Counted from the first letter of the stretch, positions 25,678-34,051 are shown. The stretch is DNA of 64,000 bases from Neptunomonas japonica DSM 18939 (GCF_000422765.1 NZ_AUGR01000019.1:1-64000); one strand, 5' to 3'. A program made the numbers and translations. Notes: generated by a model not told the origin, from the sequence alone.

Positions 25678-26648
25678 CCTTGCCTCCGGCGATCACGCTG
25701 TTCTAAATAACTTTCTAGTGTCATGGTATTCACAGGTTTTTTACGAGTATTAACCTGCGGGGCCGTATTCTCTGTTACGGCACGTACGTCAACGCGTCCA
25801 ATAGTGACATTGATCACCGGCTCAACACTTGCGACTTGACTCTGTGTCTGCCAGCGCTGTTGTAACCCAGAACGCAGCTCTGCCAACCAATCTGGCGTTT
25901 GTAATTCTCCAGTCGATATATTCTGCTCACTTAGTGCTTGCTGTTTAACATCAGGCTTACCCAATACAGAACTAGCTGACTGGCTAACAAGCTTTACTGG
26001 CTCACGTAGAGGTGATTGATCGTCCGTATTTATATTTGTGACTGAATGTGTGTTTGTACTTAAGCTCTGCAGGACGGTTTGTATACGCTGATTAAGAGCA
26101 TGATCAATGATTAGCGGTGGCTGTTTCTCTTCTGATAATGATTTCTCTTCTGATAATGATTTCTCTTCTGATAATGATTTCTCTTGCGATACTGATTTTG
26201 TTTTTCTATTACTCTTAATAAATGGTGCAGAAAGTGGCCCATCAAACGAGCCTTTTTCAAAAGAAGATTCAATTGAGCTATTAAAAAGCGGCTCTTGGTT
26301 TTTCTCCAAAGAGTTGGTCTTAAAATGAGCGTTGTGCAGATTAAGCTCTGGGTTTTTTTTATGTGTCTCAAGACTATAGTGGTTATGCAAAGGGGCTTTT
26401 TTATTTGGTTCAAGGGTGCTTTGCTCTTGCGGCCACATGTTTGCGGATAACTCACTCCTTATATGTACCGAATCATCACTTGGTTCATATGGTGAGTCAT
26501 TCTCTTGTACAGACACAGGAGCGTTTTCTTTAAAGCTTTTTTCTTCAAACCTTAATTGCAGGCGCGGCTGAACGATAAGCCTAATGCTCGACTTCGCTTG
26601 AGCATTATCGGATTGATTGCGCACTACTAAGCTCTGAAAGTAATCCAT
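25674..26648 (-). CDS. Low-complexity eCIS linker protein with SLSEEK repeats
   Basis: This 324-residue protein is largely polar and low in complexity, likely disordered in the middle. Residues 150-175 contain one imperfect and three perfect six-residue units (SVSQEK, then SLSEEK three times), encoded by an 18-bp DNA repeat. A folded segment is likely at the C terminus (WLAELRSGLQQRWQTQS and VEPVINVTIGRVDVRAV). The 'INVTIGRVDVR' strand is often seen in small proteins of phage-tail-like loci. The function is unknown. Its position between the hub chaperone and the terminator suggests an assembly role. It overlaps the terminator gene by 4 bp and abuts the chaperone gene. Confidence 0.7.
   Translation of the reverse strand: MDYFQSLVVRNQSDNAQAKSSIRLIVQPRLQLRFEEKSFKENAPVSVQENDSPYEPSDDSVHIRSELSANMWPQEQSTLEPNKKAPLHNHYSLETHKKNPELNLHNAHFKTNSLEKNQEPLFNSSIESSFEKGSFDGPLSAPFIKSNRKTKSVSQEKSLSEEKSLSEEKSLSEEKQPPLIIDHALNQRIQTVLQSLSTNTHSVTNINTDDQSPLREPVKLVSQSASSVLGKPDVKQQALSEQNISTGELQTPDWLAELRSGLQQRWQTQSQVASVEPVINVTIGRVDVRAVTENTAPQVNTRKKPVNTMTLESYLEQRDRRRQG
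26125..26196. repeat. Four tandem 18-bp repeats inside the linker-protein gene
   Basis: Three identical copies of TTCTCTTCTGATAATGAT (26125-26142, 26143-26160, 26161-26178) are followed by a fourth with three mismatches (26179-26196). Each unit encodes SLSEEK on the minus strand (SVSQEK in the diverged copy). The unit is a multiple of three, so copy-number change would keep the frame. Confidence 0.97.
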
Positions 26649-27385
26649 TACGCCCCCATCATTCCTAGATAGAGTTGCCGACGTACTGGACTCAAACTCA
26701 ATATTTGCTGCTCACTCCAGCCATACCCCACCGCCAATTTATAAACGGTTTGCAGCGTCCGCTCAGCCCAGCCGTTAACCTCTTCCCAGAGAAAACTGGC
26801 GATATCAAATAATACCGTCCATTCATGAGAGCACTCAGGGCATGCAAGGTTAATGCGTATATCCGCTTGAGGGTCTAACTGCTCAATACGCTCCATCAGT
26901 GCTTGAACAATCGTCTCTGGTAAATGCTCAGGTTCATAATCAGAACCTTCACGTTTTGCCTCTAATACACAATAAGATAACAATTGCTGCTGTGTTGATA
27001 ATGCACTCTTACTGTTTACAACCGACGCAATATCCAAACTATTGGGTAAGCGGAACTGCAGTTGATACGCCTCTTGCTCAAGCTCAAAGTGTTGATCACT
27101 GGCGTGCTTGCCATTAGGAACCATGAAGTCGGATAAATTATTTTGCCACTCCAGTTGTTCATCGCATGAAGGGCATGCCGACCTGTTTAACAGTAACTGC
27201 CCAAACAAACGCTCGCGTAACTGCATCAGTAATAGGTCGCGCTGCCCTATGCTCAGCTTTGCTAGGCTGTCTGAGTTTATTTCTGGAAACGCAGCAGCCA
27301 ACAACATTAAGGCACGTTGCAACAAAGGTTGGTTAAGCCCTTGCTCCCATACGCTAAGCAGCTCGTCTGCGTTTAGAGATTTCAT
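26648..27385 (-). CDS. T4 gp26-like baseplate hub assembly chaperone with zinc ribbon
   Basis: This is a 245-residue protein. Two CxxC pairs (Cys71/74 in CPSC and Cys182/185 in CPEC) probably form one zinc ribbon. The start, LLSVWEQGLNQPLLQRALMLL, and the segment IGQRDLLLMQLRERLFG fit the 'T4 baseplate hub assembly chaperone' type of protein that is common after tube genes in phage-tail-like loci. The C-terminal part is helical (FLWEEVNGWAERTLQ, LAVGYGWSEQQILSLSPVRR). It lies 6 bp downstream of the tube gene. The function is by family analogy. Confidence 0.8.
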   Translation of the reverse strand: MKSLNADELLSVWEQGLNQPLLQRALMLLAAAFPEINSDSLAKLSIGQRDLLLMQLRERLFGQLLLNRSACPSCDEQLEWQNNLSDFMVPNGKHASDQHFELEQEAYQLQFRLPNSLDIASVVNSKSALSTQQQLLSYCVLEAKREGSDYEPEHLPETIVQALMERIEQLDPQADIRINLACPECSHEWTVLFDIASFLWEEVNGWAERTLQTVYKLAVGYGWSEQQILSLSPVRRQLYLGMMGA

Positions 27386-27391
27386 CAGCCA

Positions 27392-27922
27392 TTACCCAGC
27401 TGCTGGCTCAGTGAAATCAGGTTCGACAGGCTCAGACACATCATAATCACGCTCCCAACCTTCGTTTTCTAACTTCAAAAACTGAATCGCAACAGCACTA
27501 CCACTGGCATCCAGCTCGGGTAAGGCTTGATACTCAGACACCCAACAACGAAACACCTTGTACGCTATGGCCAATTGACCCGCTTCGTTGTACATCTCGA
27601 TGACGATATCTTTACGAAAATCTTTAAGGGATACTTCAGCGCCTAGGCCTGAACCGAAATTCCATACCTTATTGGCCCACTGCTCAAACTCCTTATCGTG
27701 AGTAACACCTCGCTCTAGCGTGATTGCTTCAAATTTTGTTTGCCCCGGCGACTTACGCTCTGTACTAGGATCTCCTCCTTCTCGATGAGTGATCGGTTCA
27801 TTAGTGCGTTTAAGCGCGCCTACTTTGCTAATACCTGCGACATATTTTCCATCCCACCTCACACGAAACTTGAAGTTCTTGTAGGGATCAAATCGTTGTG
27901 GATTAACACTAAACTGAGCCAT
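27392..27922 (-). CDS. Tail tube protein (T4 gp19-like) of the eCIS
   Basis: This 176-residue protein has the family pattern for conical tail tubes: FDPYKNFKFRVRWDG, then VAGISKVGALKRTNEPITHREGG, FEAITLERGVTHDKEFEQWA and a C-terminal CWVSEYQALPELDASGSAVA. It starts 11 bp after the sheath stop. The monomers should stack as hexameric rings to form the inner tube. Only one tube gene is seen here, in contrast with Afp/PVC loci, which have two or more. Confidence 0.95.
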   Translation of the reverse strand: MAQFSVNPQRFDPYKNFKFRVRWDGKYVAGISKVGALKRTNEPITHREGGDPSTERKSPGQTKFEAITLERGVTHDKEFEQWANKVWNFGSGLGAEVSLKDFRKDIVIEMYNEAGQLAIAYKVFRCWVSEYQALPELDASGSAVAIQFLKLENEGWERDYDVSEPVEPDFTEPAAG

Positions 27923-27933
27923 GATTTACTCCT

Positions 27934-29826
27934 TCAAACCTCAAGTTCACCAGCGATCTGCTGGAATTTGATAATGACAAATTCAGCAGGTTTCAGTGGG
28001 GCAAAGCCAACCACAATATTGACAATGCCTCGGTCAATATCATTCTGTGTGGTGGTTTCTTTGTCGCACTTAACAAAGTAAGCCTGCCGCGGTGTCATTC
28101 CCTGAAAAGCCCCTTGGCGGAAAAGGTTGTGCATAAATGCACCAAGGTTCAGCCGAATTTGAGACCACAATGGCTCATCGTTAGGCTCAAACACGACCCA
28201 TTGGGTACCGCGATATAAGCTCTCTTCTAAAAACAGCACTAAACGGCGCACTGGAACATACTTATACTCATCAGCCTGCGCGTCTGCACCTTTCATCGTG
28301 CGGGAACCCCAAATCACTTTTCCATAGGTAGGAAAGGTTCTCAGAGCATTCACACCCACAATGTTCAGCTGGCCGTTTTCAATATCATTCATCACAGGAC
28401 TAATAGCCGCCACGCCATTTATCGTTGCATCCGTGCCTGCGGGTGCTTTCCAAATCCCTCGCGTACTATCGGTACGGGCAAAGACACCTGCCACAGAACC
28501 CGAAGGTGCCATAGCACGCGCCCTAAAGTTATCAAGCGGATCAGAGACCACCACAGCAGGGAAGTACACCGCCGCGTTGCGAGACTGAGAAACACCATTT
28601 GCCCAGGTGCCAATGTCCGTTAATATCTGGCCGCTTGGAGGGTCAACAATATAAAAGGCCCGCTCATCTTCACAGAGCTTTATTGCTGCCTGGATTAATG
28701 GGTCAGCCTGAACCGGCGGTAAATCGCGGCTTTCAGGAATCGACAATAGATTAAACAGATCGACATCAAGCAATGCATAAATGCCAGTTTTAGAGGCAGG
28801 ACTACCGATAAGCTCGAGCGCACCTCCTTTGCTTCCATCACTGCCCACACTCTGCGGTAACCCCCCACTGACTACATTCGGCCGATGCTCTGAATCTCCT
28901 GTAAATTCACGGCCACCACTTGCCAAACCTAAGCTAATAACCGACGCTAAACCTCCTGAATCACCGACGGCCACAACCACTGAGGATGACTCACTCACCG
29001 CCAAAGACGCTATTCGTAAGCTGCCATTGCCTGTTACATCGCCATCAAGACCAGACTCCACAGCCACCATTCGTGTTGCGAGCCCCGCTGTTGCAATGGC
29101 TGAATTAACATCTGTCAGTAATGCACCGATATCAGCATAATTGGATGCCAGTATTAGCGAGAATGCTTCGCCTCCGTCCACCGACCCTGACAATAGATTG
29201 TTAGTTAGTACCAAGGGAAACGTAATGCTTTGACTGACAGCAAATCCGGAAGCGGCAAAGACCAAAGGCGCTTGTGTTACTTTAATTGATGCAGAAGCCG
29301 CATTCACAGATGCCACTGCGTAATTTGGTGAGTTGGGATTAAGGCTAAGGTTACGGTGTGTTTCAAGGACCACCGTTTGAGGAGCACCGCCTGAAATCAC
29401 AGCTTGTGATACCACTAAATTAAAATCAGCATCAGGGTTACGTGTGCCTGAATGCTCAACACTCATTCGCAGATCATTACCCCATGCGCCAGAACTCGAT
29501 GCTGCAATATCTAAAACCTGTCCAACCCCATCACTCAACTGCCAACTCGCTGCAGCTTGCCCTGAAGCAACTCGCACCACATAAGCTTGGCTCCCACCAT
29601 TAGAGAAAAATTGCCTAACAGCATAAGAAAGTGGGCTATCTCGATGCAGCCCACCATGGCTTCGTTCAAAATCCGAAAAGCTACTAATAAACGTTGCCTT
29701 ATCTAGTGAGCCTTTACTCGTATAGCCAACAAAGGCAGTAATCGATGTGGCGACTCCGGCGATAGTTCGCACACCGCTGGGTATCTCTTCAATATAAACA
29801 CCGGGATATGTGAGAGAAACTGGCAT
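27934..29826 (-). CDS. Contractile tail sheath protein of the eCIS
   Basis: This 630-residue protein is a typical phage tail sheath. The N terminus YPGVYIEEIPSGVRTIAGV is the sheath signature, with FVGYTSKG and FERSHGG next, followed by a beta-rich insertion (about 140-330) that likely faces outward. The C-terminal domain has RRLVLFLEESLYRGTQWVVF, GAFMHNLFRQGAFQG and a terminal strand that would join neighbouring subunits. It is the only sheath gene. The tube gene follows after 11 bp. The start has a Shine-Dalgarno (AGGAGTAAGGA) upstream. Confidence 0.96.
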   Translation of the reverse strand: MPVSLTYPGVYIEEIPSGVRTIAGVATSITAFVGYTSKGSLDKATFISSFSDFERSHGGLHRDSPLSYAVRQFFSNGGSQAYVVRVASGQAAASWQLSDGVGQVLDIAASSSGAWGNDLRMSVEHSGTRNPDADFNLVVSQAVISGGAPQTVVLETHRNLSLNPNSPNYAVASVNAASASIKVTQAPLVFAASGFAVSQSITFPLVLTNNLLSGSVDGGEAFSLILASNYADIGALLTDVNSAIATAGLATRMVAVESGLDGDVTGNGSLRIASLAVSESSSVVVAVGDSGGLASVISLGLASGGREFTGDSEHRPNVVSGGLPQSVGSDGSKGGALELIGSPASKTGIYALLDVDLFNLLSIPESRDLPPVQADPLIQAAIKLCEDERAFYIVDPPSGQILTDIGTWANGVSQSRNAAVYFPAVVVSDPLDNFRARAMAPSGSVAGVFARTDSTRGIWKAPAGTDATINGVAAISPVMNDIENGQLNIVGVNALRTFPTYGKVIWGSRTMKGADAQADEYKYVPVRRLVLFLEESLYRGTQWVVFEPNDEPLWSQIRLNLGAFMHNLFRQGAFQGMTPRQAYFVKCDKETTTQNDIDRGIVNIVVGFAPLKPAEFVIIKFQQIAGELEV

Positions 29827-29853
29827 GTCCTTACTCCTCTACCTTTGATTCCG

Positions 29854-30123
29854 TTAATGTTTTTGCTCGCCATGAACTGGGGTTGAGTCAAAGTACAAGT
29901 ACTTACCGTCTAGGTTGGTTGTTCGCTTTATACGAGATTCTGAAACCAGATAATCCAACGCCTGCTGCACTAACAAAGATGACTCCTCAATACGCTGCTG
30001 TGGCAACCACCACTTCGTAATACCATCAATAGTGTCGACCCCTTGTGGGTGATTACCCAGATAGCGCCTGATTTCACTAGCGATGCGCATTACTTCGATA
30101 TCATCATTGTGGTTGCTTTGCAT
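29854..30123 (-). CDS. Small leader protein of the eCIS operon, possible winged-helix type
   Basis: This is an 89-residue protein, the first gene of the operon, 27 bp before the sheath. Predicted segments: a helix (IEVMRIASEIRRYLGNHP), a second helix (VDTIDGITKWWL), a third (LLVQQALDYLVSESRI) and a beta hairpin (RTTNLDGKYLYFDS). This is a compact winged-helix-like layout. It may be a small regulator or a structural cofactor. I do not recognise a named family. Confidence 0.75.
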   Translation of the reverse strand: MQSNHNDDIEVMRIASEIRRYLGNHPQGVDTIDGITKWWLPQQRIEESSLLVQQALDYLVSESRIKRTTNLDGKYLYFDSTPVHGEQKH

Positions 30124-30146
30124 ACCTGACTACTCATTTTCGTTAA

Positions 30147-30187
30147 AGCAAGATTGATACTATTTAATCAATTCAAGATACATACCA
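30147..30187 (-). promoter_or_regulatory. Candidate sigma54-type promoter(s) of the eCIS operon
   Basis: Two imperfect -24/-12 matches lie just upstream of the first operon gene on the minus strand. TGGTATG-TATC-TTGAA (30172-30187) keeps the -24 GG but has A for C at -12. TAGTATC-AATC-TTGCT (30147-30162) has a perfect TTGCT but lacks one -24 G. Each misses one nearly invariant base, so neither is certain. A dedicated sigma54 activator gene next door makes one of them plausible. Confidence 0.35.
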
Positions 30188-30330
30188 AAAAATAACTCAT
30201 TGATTTTTAATGAATTAAGTCTTATCAATCATTTTAACTGGGGGAAAAATGACCCGGCTAACTCGTGATCTATAAGTTCTTGTATTTAACTGGTGAAAAA
30301 TTCTTTAGTTAATACATACGTTTGAATAAA

Positions 30331-30390
30331 GTGGGGTTGTCTTATAACGAGGTGGGTTGCAGCCTATGCAGGTGGGTTACTTTTAACCCA
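30331..30390. promoter_or_regulatory. Three phased 10-bp repeats with a perfect inverted repeat: candidate activator binding sites
   Basis: GTGGGGTTGT (30331), GGTGGGTTGC (30351) and GGTGGGTTAC (30371) share GGGTT and start exactly 20 bp apart. The third is the left side of a perfect inverted repeat TGGGTTA-CTTT-TAACCCA (30373-30390). They lie about 145-240 bp upstream of the putative sigma54 promoters and downstream of the activator gene stop, the usual distance for enhancer-type sites. The hairpin has no T-tract after it on either strand, so a terminator is less likely. Confidence 0.6.
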
Positions 30391-30456
30391 GAGAGATATA
30401 TCGTTATGATTTAGGTAAGGAATAAGCGTTAGATAAAACTATGAAGAAGCAGAAAA

Positions 30457-31824
30457 CTACCTGAGACCATGCTTTTTGATTAACTTGCCTAACGAGCGCC
30501 GTTCTTTACCGGCAAGCCGAGCCGCTTGCGAAACATTCCCGTCGGCTTTTGAAAGTACATGCATTAAGTAATTTTTTTCGAACGCGCCTACAACTAGACT
30601 TTTAGCTTCATTGTAATCCACATCCCAATTAACACCGGAAATATTAATACTTTCATTTTCTTCAACCCATTGAGCAGGTGGTGATAACAGAATTGCCGTG
30701 CTTTCTGTCTCAAGAAAGGCTCGCAGTAAAACATTCTCTAACTCACGTACATTACCCGGCCATAAGTACTGACGCATCCAGGCATAGCAACCTGCGGATA
30801 AATGCTTTTCTTCCCCTCCGTGCTCTAGCATAAAACGCTTTATTAGATGATCCGTTAACAGTGGAAGATCATCAGTGCGTTCACGTAAAGATGGCATAGT
30901 AACTTGCATAATATTGAGACGGTAAAATAGATCTTCTCTAAAAGTACCGGCTTGCGCCAATTCTGCTAAATCGGCATTGGTCGCTGCGATCAAACGCACA
31001 TTGGCTTTTACATAACTCTGCGAGCCAAGTGACCGGTACTGATGATCTTGTAGAAAACGCAACAATGCCACCTGAGACTTTAAAGACAACGAATCAATCT
31101 CATCTAAGAAAAGCGTGCCTCCTTCTGCCTGAGCGACTAAACCTAACTGGCTCCTTTTAGCATCCGTATAAGCACCCTGCGAATGGCCAAACAGCTCATT
31201 TTCAAAGATATCTTCGGGTAAGGCACCGCAATTAACTGGGATAAAAGGCTGTGCGTTACGCCCCCCCATATAGTGTATAGCACGGGCTGCGAGCTCTTTC
31301 CCTGTGCCTGTTTCACCCATCAGTAAAACAGAAACATCGTGCTTTGCTGCCTTTTGAATACGTGAGAGCGCTTGCGAAAAAACCGGAGAGTCCCCAATAA
31401 AGTTCATCTGAATAAAGGCTTGCTTAAGCTCAGTATCCAGTGACTTTTCCCCCGTAGGCTTAGTGCTGTTTTCCAGCATTCGGCAAAAACGATAACTAAT
31501 CTCTTCGGCGCTGCATGGCCATGTCATCACATCATGGCAGCGATCAATAATACGCCGCTGTTTAAAGCCACTAATGTCATCCAAAATACATAATTTAGGA
31601 AGGCCACCCAGCTCATCAAAATACTGGCATACTTCAAGATTTGATGCCTGTTCTTCAGAAATAAACACCACAAGCGCGCTGCCCAGTTCTGCTTGAGTTA
31701 AGCACGTCCAATCCTCTGGCCATATAACATTAATATTATATGGCAAGGTATCTAGCGCCGCTTTTAACTCTCTAAAACGCTCTGGCGTCGAAAAAGGTAC
31801 TACCGTTATCAGACCCGTATCCAC
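30457..31824 (-). CDS. Sigma54-dependent transcriptional activator (enhancer-binding protein), likely eCIS regulator
   Basis: This 455-residue protein starts at GTG with AAGGAG 8 bp upstream. Residues 1-120 form a receiver-like domain without a recognisable phosphorylation pocket. The AAA+ domain (about 140-370) has Walker A GETGTGKE (170-177), Walker B GGTLFLDEID (235-244) and WPGNVRELEN. The sigma54 contact loop is GAYTDA (217-222) instead of GAFTGA. A Fis-type helix-turn-helix ends the protein (NVSQAARLAGKERRSLGKLI). The gene is immediately upstream of, and co-oriented with, the eCIS operon. I infer that it switches the operon on through the phased repeats. Confidence 0.93.
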   Translation of the reverse strand: MDTGLITVVPFSTPERFRELKAALDTLPYNINVIWPEDWTCLTQAELGSALVVFISEEQASNLEVCQYFDELGGLPKLCILDDISGFKQRRIIDRCHDVMTWPCSAEEISYRFCRMLENSTKPTGEKSLDTELKQAFIQMNFIGDSPVFSQALSRIQKAAKHDVSVLLMGETGTGKELAARAIHYMGGRNAQPFIPVNCGALPEDIFENELFGHSQGAYTDAKRSQLGLVAQAEGGTLFLDEIDSLSLKSQVALLRFLQDHQYRSLGSQSYVKANVRLIAATNADLAELAQAGTFREDLFYRLNIMQVTMPSLRERTDDLPLLTDHLIKRFMLEHGGEEKHLSAGCYAWMRQYLWPGNVRELENVLLRAFLETESTAILLSPPAQWVEENESINISGVNWDVDYNEAKSLVVGAFEKNYLMHVLSKADGNVSQAARLAGKERRSLGKLIKKHGLR

Positions 31825-31856
31825 TTCTATTCTCCTTTAGAAAGTGCGAAGTAAAG

Positions 31857-32843
31857 TCAGCTTTTTTTCTTTGAGCTTAAAATCGACGTGCGACGATCTT
31901 CATCATCAGGAAACACGCGCCCAGATAATAAACACGCAAAGATGTGTTTAAAAACCTTACCCGGTGATCCCTTTCGACTGCCCGACCTAAAATACGAATG
32001 CCCTTTTGGTCTATCGTAACTGTTGTTTACATCGTCACAATCTACTGAATAGACATTTTGCGGTGTCTCATCAATTTTTTCTGGCCCTGTGTGCCCTAAC
32101 CTTCGTGAAGCAATTTTATTTTTTAGATTAGATATTTTACTCGCACGCAGCGCGAGATCATCAGAAGCGTGATAAACAATTACGTTACGCGATGCATGGC
32201 AAATCACCTCTCCCTTTTCGCCTTCGTGCAGTGTTTCATTGACCACATCCGCCGCCACTAAAAACGTATTTCTAAAAATAAGCGGCACACCTTGAGGAAG
32301 ATCGTACTTCTTCCAAACAGATAAGGTTTCACGAAGAACTCGGTTACCCATAGAGTGCGCCAAAACGTTAATACGCTTGAAGCAAGGATTATCACTAGGA
32401 TTTAGCTTTTCATCACTGCGCCATGCTAAAAATTTCTCAAGTACACGCGCAAAAGGAAAACCACTCTGATCGGCTGCTTTTTGGTCATCCCAATAATCCT
32501 TCACAACCCCGAGGTCGTTATCACATGGCCAGATCAAGGGGATCACCAGAACTTCTTTCTTTTTCTGCTTATCGCACAACTCACGGAACTCTTGTGCAGC
32601 TGCAAATACATCTTCGGGGAGATTAGAAAAACCATGAATGTAGATAAGAATCTGACGATATTTGGATTTTTTAAGACGCGTTAAAAAATCAATACTACCA
32701 ATCTCGGTGTATTCTTTTTCGTCCGTACGCTCACAGAAAAACACCGAATTACTTGACGCGTTATTTTCAAGATCAAAATCGAAAATACGGCCAATTTCAG
32801 TTTCTATGTTTTGTTTAGGAAATCGATTCGTAATAAATAGCAT
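31857..32843 (-). CDS. Alpha/beta hydrolase (DUF900-like) next to the eCIS regulator
   Basis: This is a 328-residue protein. It has the fold elements of DUF900-type serine hydrolases: ILIYIHGFSN (oxyanion strand, residues 65-74), VIPLIWPCDN, and the nucleophile elbow AHSMG (Ser164), followed by ADVVNETL and a C-terminal VYHASDDLAL / GHTGPEKID region likely to supply the Asp and His. There is no signal peptide. It is 32 bp upstream of the sigma54 activator gene on the same strand, so the two may be co-transcribed. The substrate is unknown. A lipase/esterase role or an accessory effector role is possible. Confidence 0.82.
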   Translation of the reverse strand: MLFITNRFPKQNIETEIGRIFDFDLENNASSNSVFFCERTDEKEYTEIGSIDFLTRLKKSKYRQILIYIHGFSNLPEDVFAAAQEFRELCDKQKKKEVLVIPLIWPCDNDLGVVKDYWDDQKAADQSGFPFARVLEKFLAWRSDEKLNPSDNPCFKRINVLAHSMGNRVLRETLSVWKKYDLPQGVPLIFRNTFLVAADVVNETLHEGEKGEVICHASRNVIVYHASDDLALRASKISNLKNKIASRRLGHTGPEKIDETPQNVYSVDCDDVNNSYDRPKGHSYFRSGSRKGSPGKVFKHIFACLLSGRVFPDDEDRRTSILSSKKKS

Positions 32844-33363
32844 CCCGCCTCCTAAACTGAGAAGCCTCTAGGAAGTAACGGACCGTGAATAGCCTTGCCG
32901 CGGTATCGTTACGCGTCTCAGTTCAATTTATTATAATTATCAGATGCGCATGCTGTATGTCGTACTTACATAAAATAAGAATGACAATACACTCATGTAT
33001 AAAGAAGGGATTAATGAAGATAAGACAGTATTTGCCTTAGCTGATAACAAGCATGCACATTATCTTTGCTGCATTAACTTCAACTGCTAACACCAAATCT
33101 CGTAGACCAGATTGCTCGGCACTGCACGTCAATTCAAGCAAACGTTTGATTTTTACAACTAAAGTATAATAAAAAAACGTCATTCTTATCTCGAACGCAG
33201 TGATGCCTGCCCCACTAACAAACACCTTAAATAAACATTTTTCGTGACAGTTACGCTCTAAACACAAATAAAAAGACAGAAAATCGAACTAAAATCCATA
33301 ATACTGTCAAAAATGGACTACATTTAATAAGAATGGAAAATAAAAAAAGCTTGGAGCTATGAA
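32844..33363. other. Intergenic region without recognised genes
   Basis: This 520-bp AT-rich gap lies between the hydrolase gene and a small plus-strand ORF. A 76-codon minus-strand frame at 33037-33267 is not supported by composition or a ribosome-binding site. No RNA gene, repeat or clear terminator was seen. Confidence 0.6.
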
Positions 33364-33498
33364 ATGAGTTACAAAATATTTAACAAAGATGGACGCCCTG
33401 TTGGCGATATCCACTCTAAAGAAATGAGTTTAAAAGCAGCCAAGGCACTAGCCGAAAAATGGTTTGGTGAAGGCAGCTCAGTTAAAATAGATAAATAA
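33364..33498 (+). CDS. Small hypothetical protein (44 aa)
   Basis: The ATG at 33364 has GGAG 7 bp upstream and is followed by 44 sense codons, MSYKIFNKDGRPVGDIHS and on to SSVKIDK, then TAA. The translation is soluble-looking, with a strand at the start and a helix (LKAAKALAEKWFGEG) at the end, and it has no long hydrophobic run. A GC-rich hairpin lies just downstream (33512-33546). I do not recognise the family. The ribosome-binding site and balanced composition make it a fair gene candidate just outside the prophage. Confidence 0.5.
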   Translation: MSYKIFNKDGRPVGDIHSKEMSLKAAKALAEKWFGEGSSVKIDK

Positions 33499-34051
33499 GA
33501 ATATCGATTCACCGCTTGGGCAAACGATACAACTTCGCTCAAGCGGCCCGCTTAAAAAGCCCATTTAAAGCTGATATCCAACCTCGATACTAACTCCCCT
33601 GAACTAATTCAATTGATTAATCACGTCTTTAAAATCATCAGTGGCACAGTAACCTAGATAAACCGTGCACTGCTCTACAAAAAGGGGGAATTGGCGTGGC
33701 ATGCAGCGTAATCGCTCCGATGGAAATACGCCATAGTTCTAGTAACCAGTTAGCAATCGGAGCCCTGTTCCTAAACCAATAGCACACCACAAAAAAAGTA
33801 TAGGACAAATCTTAATTGCTGCCACAAAATCCAATCTAAAGTTTATCAGTCATGAGTTCACAGAGTGGTGTGATCTAGCACCTTTATTGGCACATATATA
33901 AGCGGGAGTATCTGAAATTAAGCGGGAGGTTGTGGGCGAAGAATACGTGGGGTGTAGGCAAGTATCGATAGAATGAGTATAAATTTAGCCTAGTAAGAAT
34001 TTAGCGCACCGCATCTGCAAGACTTAATGATTTGGCGCACTTTTTGTCACT
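33499..34051. other. Intergenic region likely containing the left end of the Mu-like prophage
   Basis: There are no plausible genes. A hairpin CCGCTTGGGC/GCTCAAGCGG (33512-33521 with 33537-33546, one G-T wobble) follows the 44-aa ORF. At 33998-34010 (AATTTAGCGCACC) and 34029-34041 (GATTTGGCGCACT) a related 13-mer occurs twice, with a weaker copy near 33885-33895. Repeats of this kind near the repressor gene would fit transposase-binding sites at a phage end. The exact boundary cannot be set without the other end. Confidence 0.45.

Noticed and set aside
26111-26455. Minus-strand ORF with NHYQKR repeats
   Set aside because: This is the 18-bp repeat of the linker gene read in another frame.
30373-30390. 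Rho-independent terminator of the sigma54 activator gene
   Set aside because: The inverted repeat has only 7-bp arms, no T-tract on either strand, and belongs to a phased repeat series.
840-31824. Contractile prophage (P2-like)
   Set aside because: No capsid, terminase, portal, integrase or lysis genes; the DUF4255, AAA+ and DUF4157 genes are diagnostic of eCIS.
33037-33267. Minus-strand ORF of 76 codons
   Set aside because: No ribosome-binding site, odd composition and no recognisable pattern; likely chance.
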